Position numbers and translations under genes: made by a program. This document shows, piece after piece, positions 5,907 to 6,394 of a DNA stretch of 6,394 nucleotides. The notes under the pieces are model-generated. The model searched no databases. It saw nothing but the letters and a program-made list of their open reading frames with translations, and was not told the origin of the DNA. Within the stretch, counting starts at the first letter, position 1. Every line of letters starts with the position of its first letter. This DNA comes from an uncultured Oscillospiraceae bacterium (lineage in GTDB: Bacteria > Bacillota > Clostridia > Oscillospirales > Acutalibacteraceae), in contig URQJ01000109.1 of assembly GCA_900549945.1 (NCBI GenBank), forward strand, positions 1-6,394, written 5' to 3'.

Positions 5907-6394
5907 TGCGTTTCCCCCTTTCCGAGGTAACGCGCAACCTCTTCCTCGAGCGTCGGCTCCGCGATATACATGTCCAGCACGCGGTTGTTCTCCAGCACCT
6001 CGCTCAACAGGCGGTTTTCCTCGTCCGTGTGGCTGAGGCGGAAGATATACGTGCCCGCCTCCGGCTTTTCCAGCCCGCGCAGCCGCGCCTCCACCGCCGG
6101 CGGCACCGCCTTTTCGAGCCGGACCGTCACGCGGGAATCCGACTGGCTGTTCTGCCGCAGCGCCTCGAGCGTGCCGTCGAACAGCTTTTTGCCCTTATTG
6201 ATCATGATCGCCCGCGCGCAGACCTTTTCGATGTCGGTCATGTCGTGCGTCGTGAGCAGAATTGTCGTACCGTAAGCGCGGTTCAGCTCTTTCAGGAACG
6301 CTCGGATGCGCTCCTTGACGACGACGTCCATGCCGATCGTCGGCTCGTCGAGGATCAGTACCGGCGGGCGGTGCAGGACGGCGGCCGCCAGCTC
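5903..6394 (-). CDS. ABC transporter ATP-binding protein, C-terminal part (runs off right edge)
   Basis: The reading frame is open from the right edge to the TGA at 5905-5903, giving 163 residues of a NatA/CcmA-type ATPase that energises the two permeases. Visible are the helix after the signature motif (ELAAAVLHRPP), Walker B VLILDEP (12-18 of the visible part, catalytic Glu17), the D-loop GMD (21-23), and the switch histidine in LLTTHDM (His50). MINKGKKLFDGTLEAL follows, typical of this subfamily. A C-terminal domain of about 80 residues follows and ends in LEEEVARYLGKGETQ. Walker A and the LSGGQ-like signature lie beyond the window. The Met at 6331 falls inside the D-loop (GMD) and is not the start. 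The stop overlaps the GTG of the first permease. Confidence 0.95.
   Translation of the reverse strand, partial: ELAAAVLHRPPVLILDEPTIGMDVVVKERIRAFLKELNRAYGTTILLTTHDMTDIEKVCARAIMINKGKKLFDGTLEALRQNSQSDSRVTVRLEKAVPPAVEARLRGLEKPEAGTYIFRLSHTDEENRLLSEVLENNRVLDMYIAEPTLEEEVARYLGKGETQ

Noticed and set aside
4541..5937. Several long frames antisense to or out of frame with the two permeases
   Set aside because: All are charged, Arg/His-rich shadows of the two hydrophobic permease genes, whose frames have starts, ribosome sites and paralogous motifs.

Overview
The window (6394 bp) looks like a chromosomal segment of a GC-rich Gram-positive anaerobe of the clostridial type, possibly Oscillospiraceae/Ruminococcaceae. 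This placement is inferred from AAAGGA-type ribosome binding sites, sigma-A style promoters, GC-rich genes with a G/C-rich third codon position, and a seryl-tRNA synthetase whose motif 2 and 3 wording I associate with clostridia. No phage, transposon, CRISPR or tRNA/rRNA gene is visible.

Layout. Positions 1-693 (minus) hold the N-terminal 231 codons of IMP dehydrogenase (guaB); the gene runs off the left edge. Positions 694-1053 are a divergent promoter region: a good guaB promoter and leader hairpin on the minus strand, and a promoter with a perfect -35 box for the next gene on the plus strand. Positions 1054-2268 (plus) encode a 404-aa major facilitator transporter. Positions 2269-2946 are a long gene-free gap between two convergent genes. 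It holds, in order, a structured stretch with alternative pairings and a loose resemblance to a cobalamin riboswitch, a strong intrinsic terminator, an AT-rich island (about 29% GC over 2621-2760) bracketed by DnaA-box-like 9-mers, a plus-strand hairpin, and a two-way terminator. Positions 2947-4233 (minus) are serS. Positions 4283-6394 (minus) are an ABC exporter operon read right to left: ATPase (N-terminus cut by the window edge), permease, permease, then serS 49 nt further on with no terminator between.

How it fits together. guaB (GMP supply) and serS (translation) are housekeeping genes; in Bacillus subtilis both lie close to the replication origin. The ABC operon has two paralogous ABC-2/DUF990-type permeases and one ATPase, tightly coupled (a GTGA stop/start overlap and a 4-nt gap), which fits a heterodimeric exporter of unknown substrate. 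The most interesting part is the 2.27-2.95 kb gap: an origin-like or DnaA-binding island insulated by terminators, beside an orphan structured RNA with no downstream gene to control. Both readings are inferences from motifs and remain untested.
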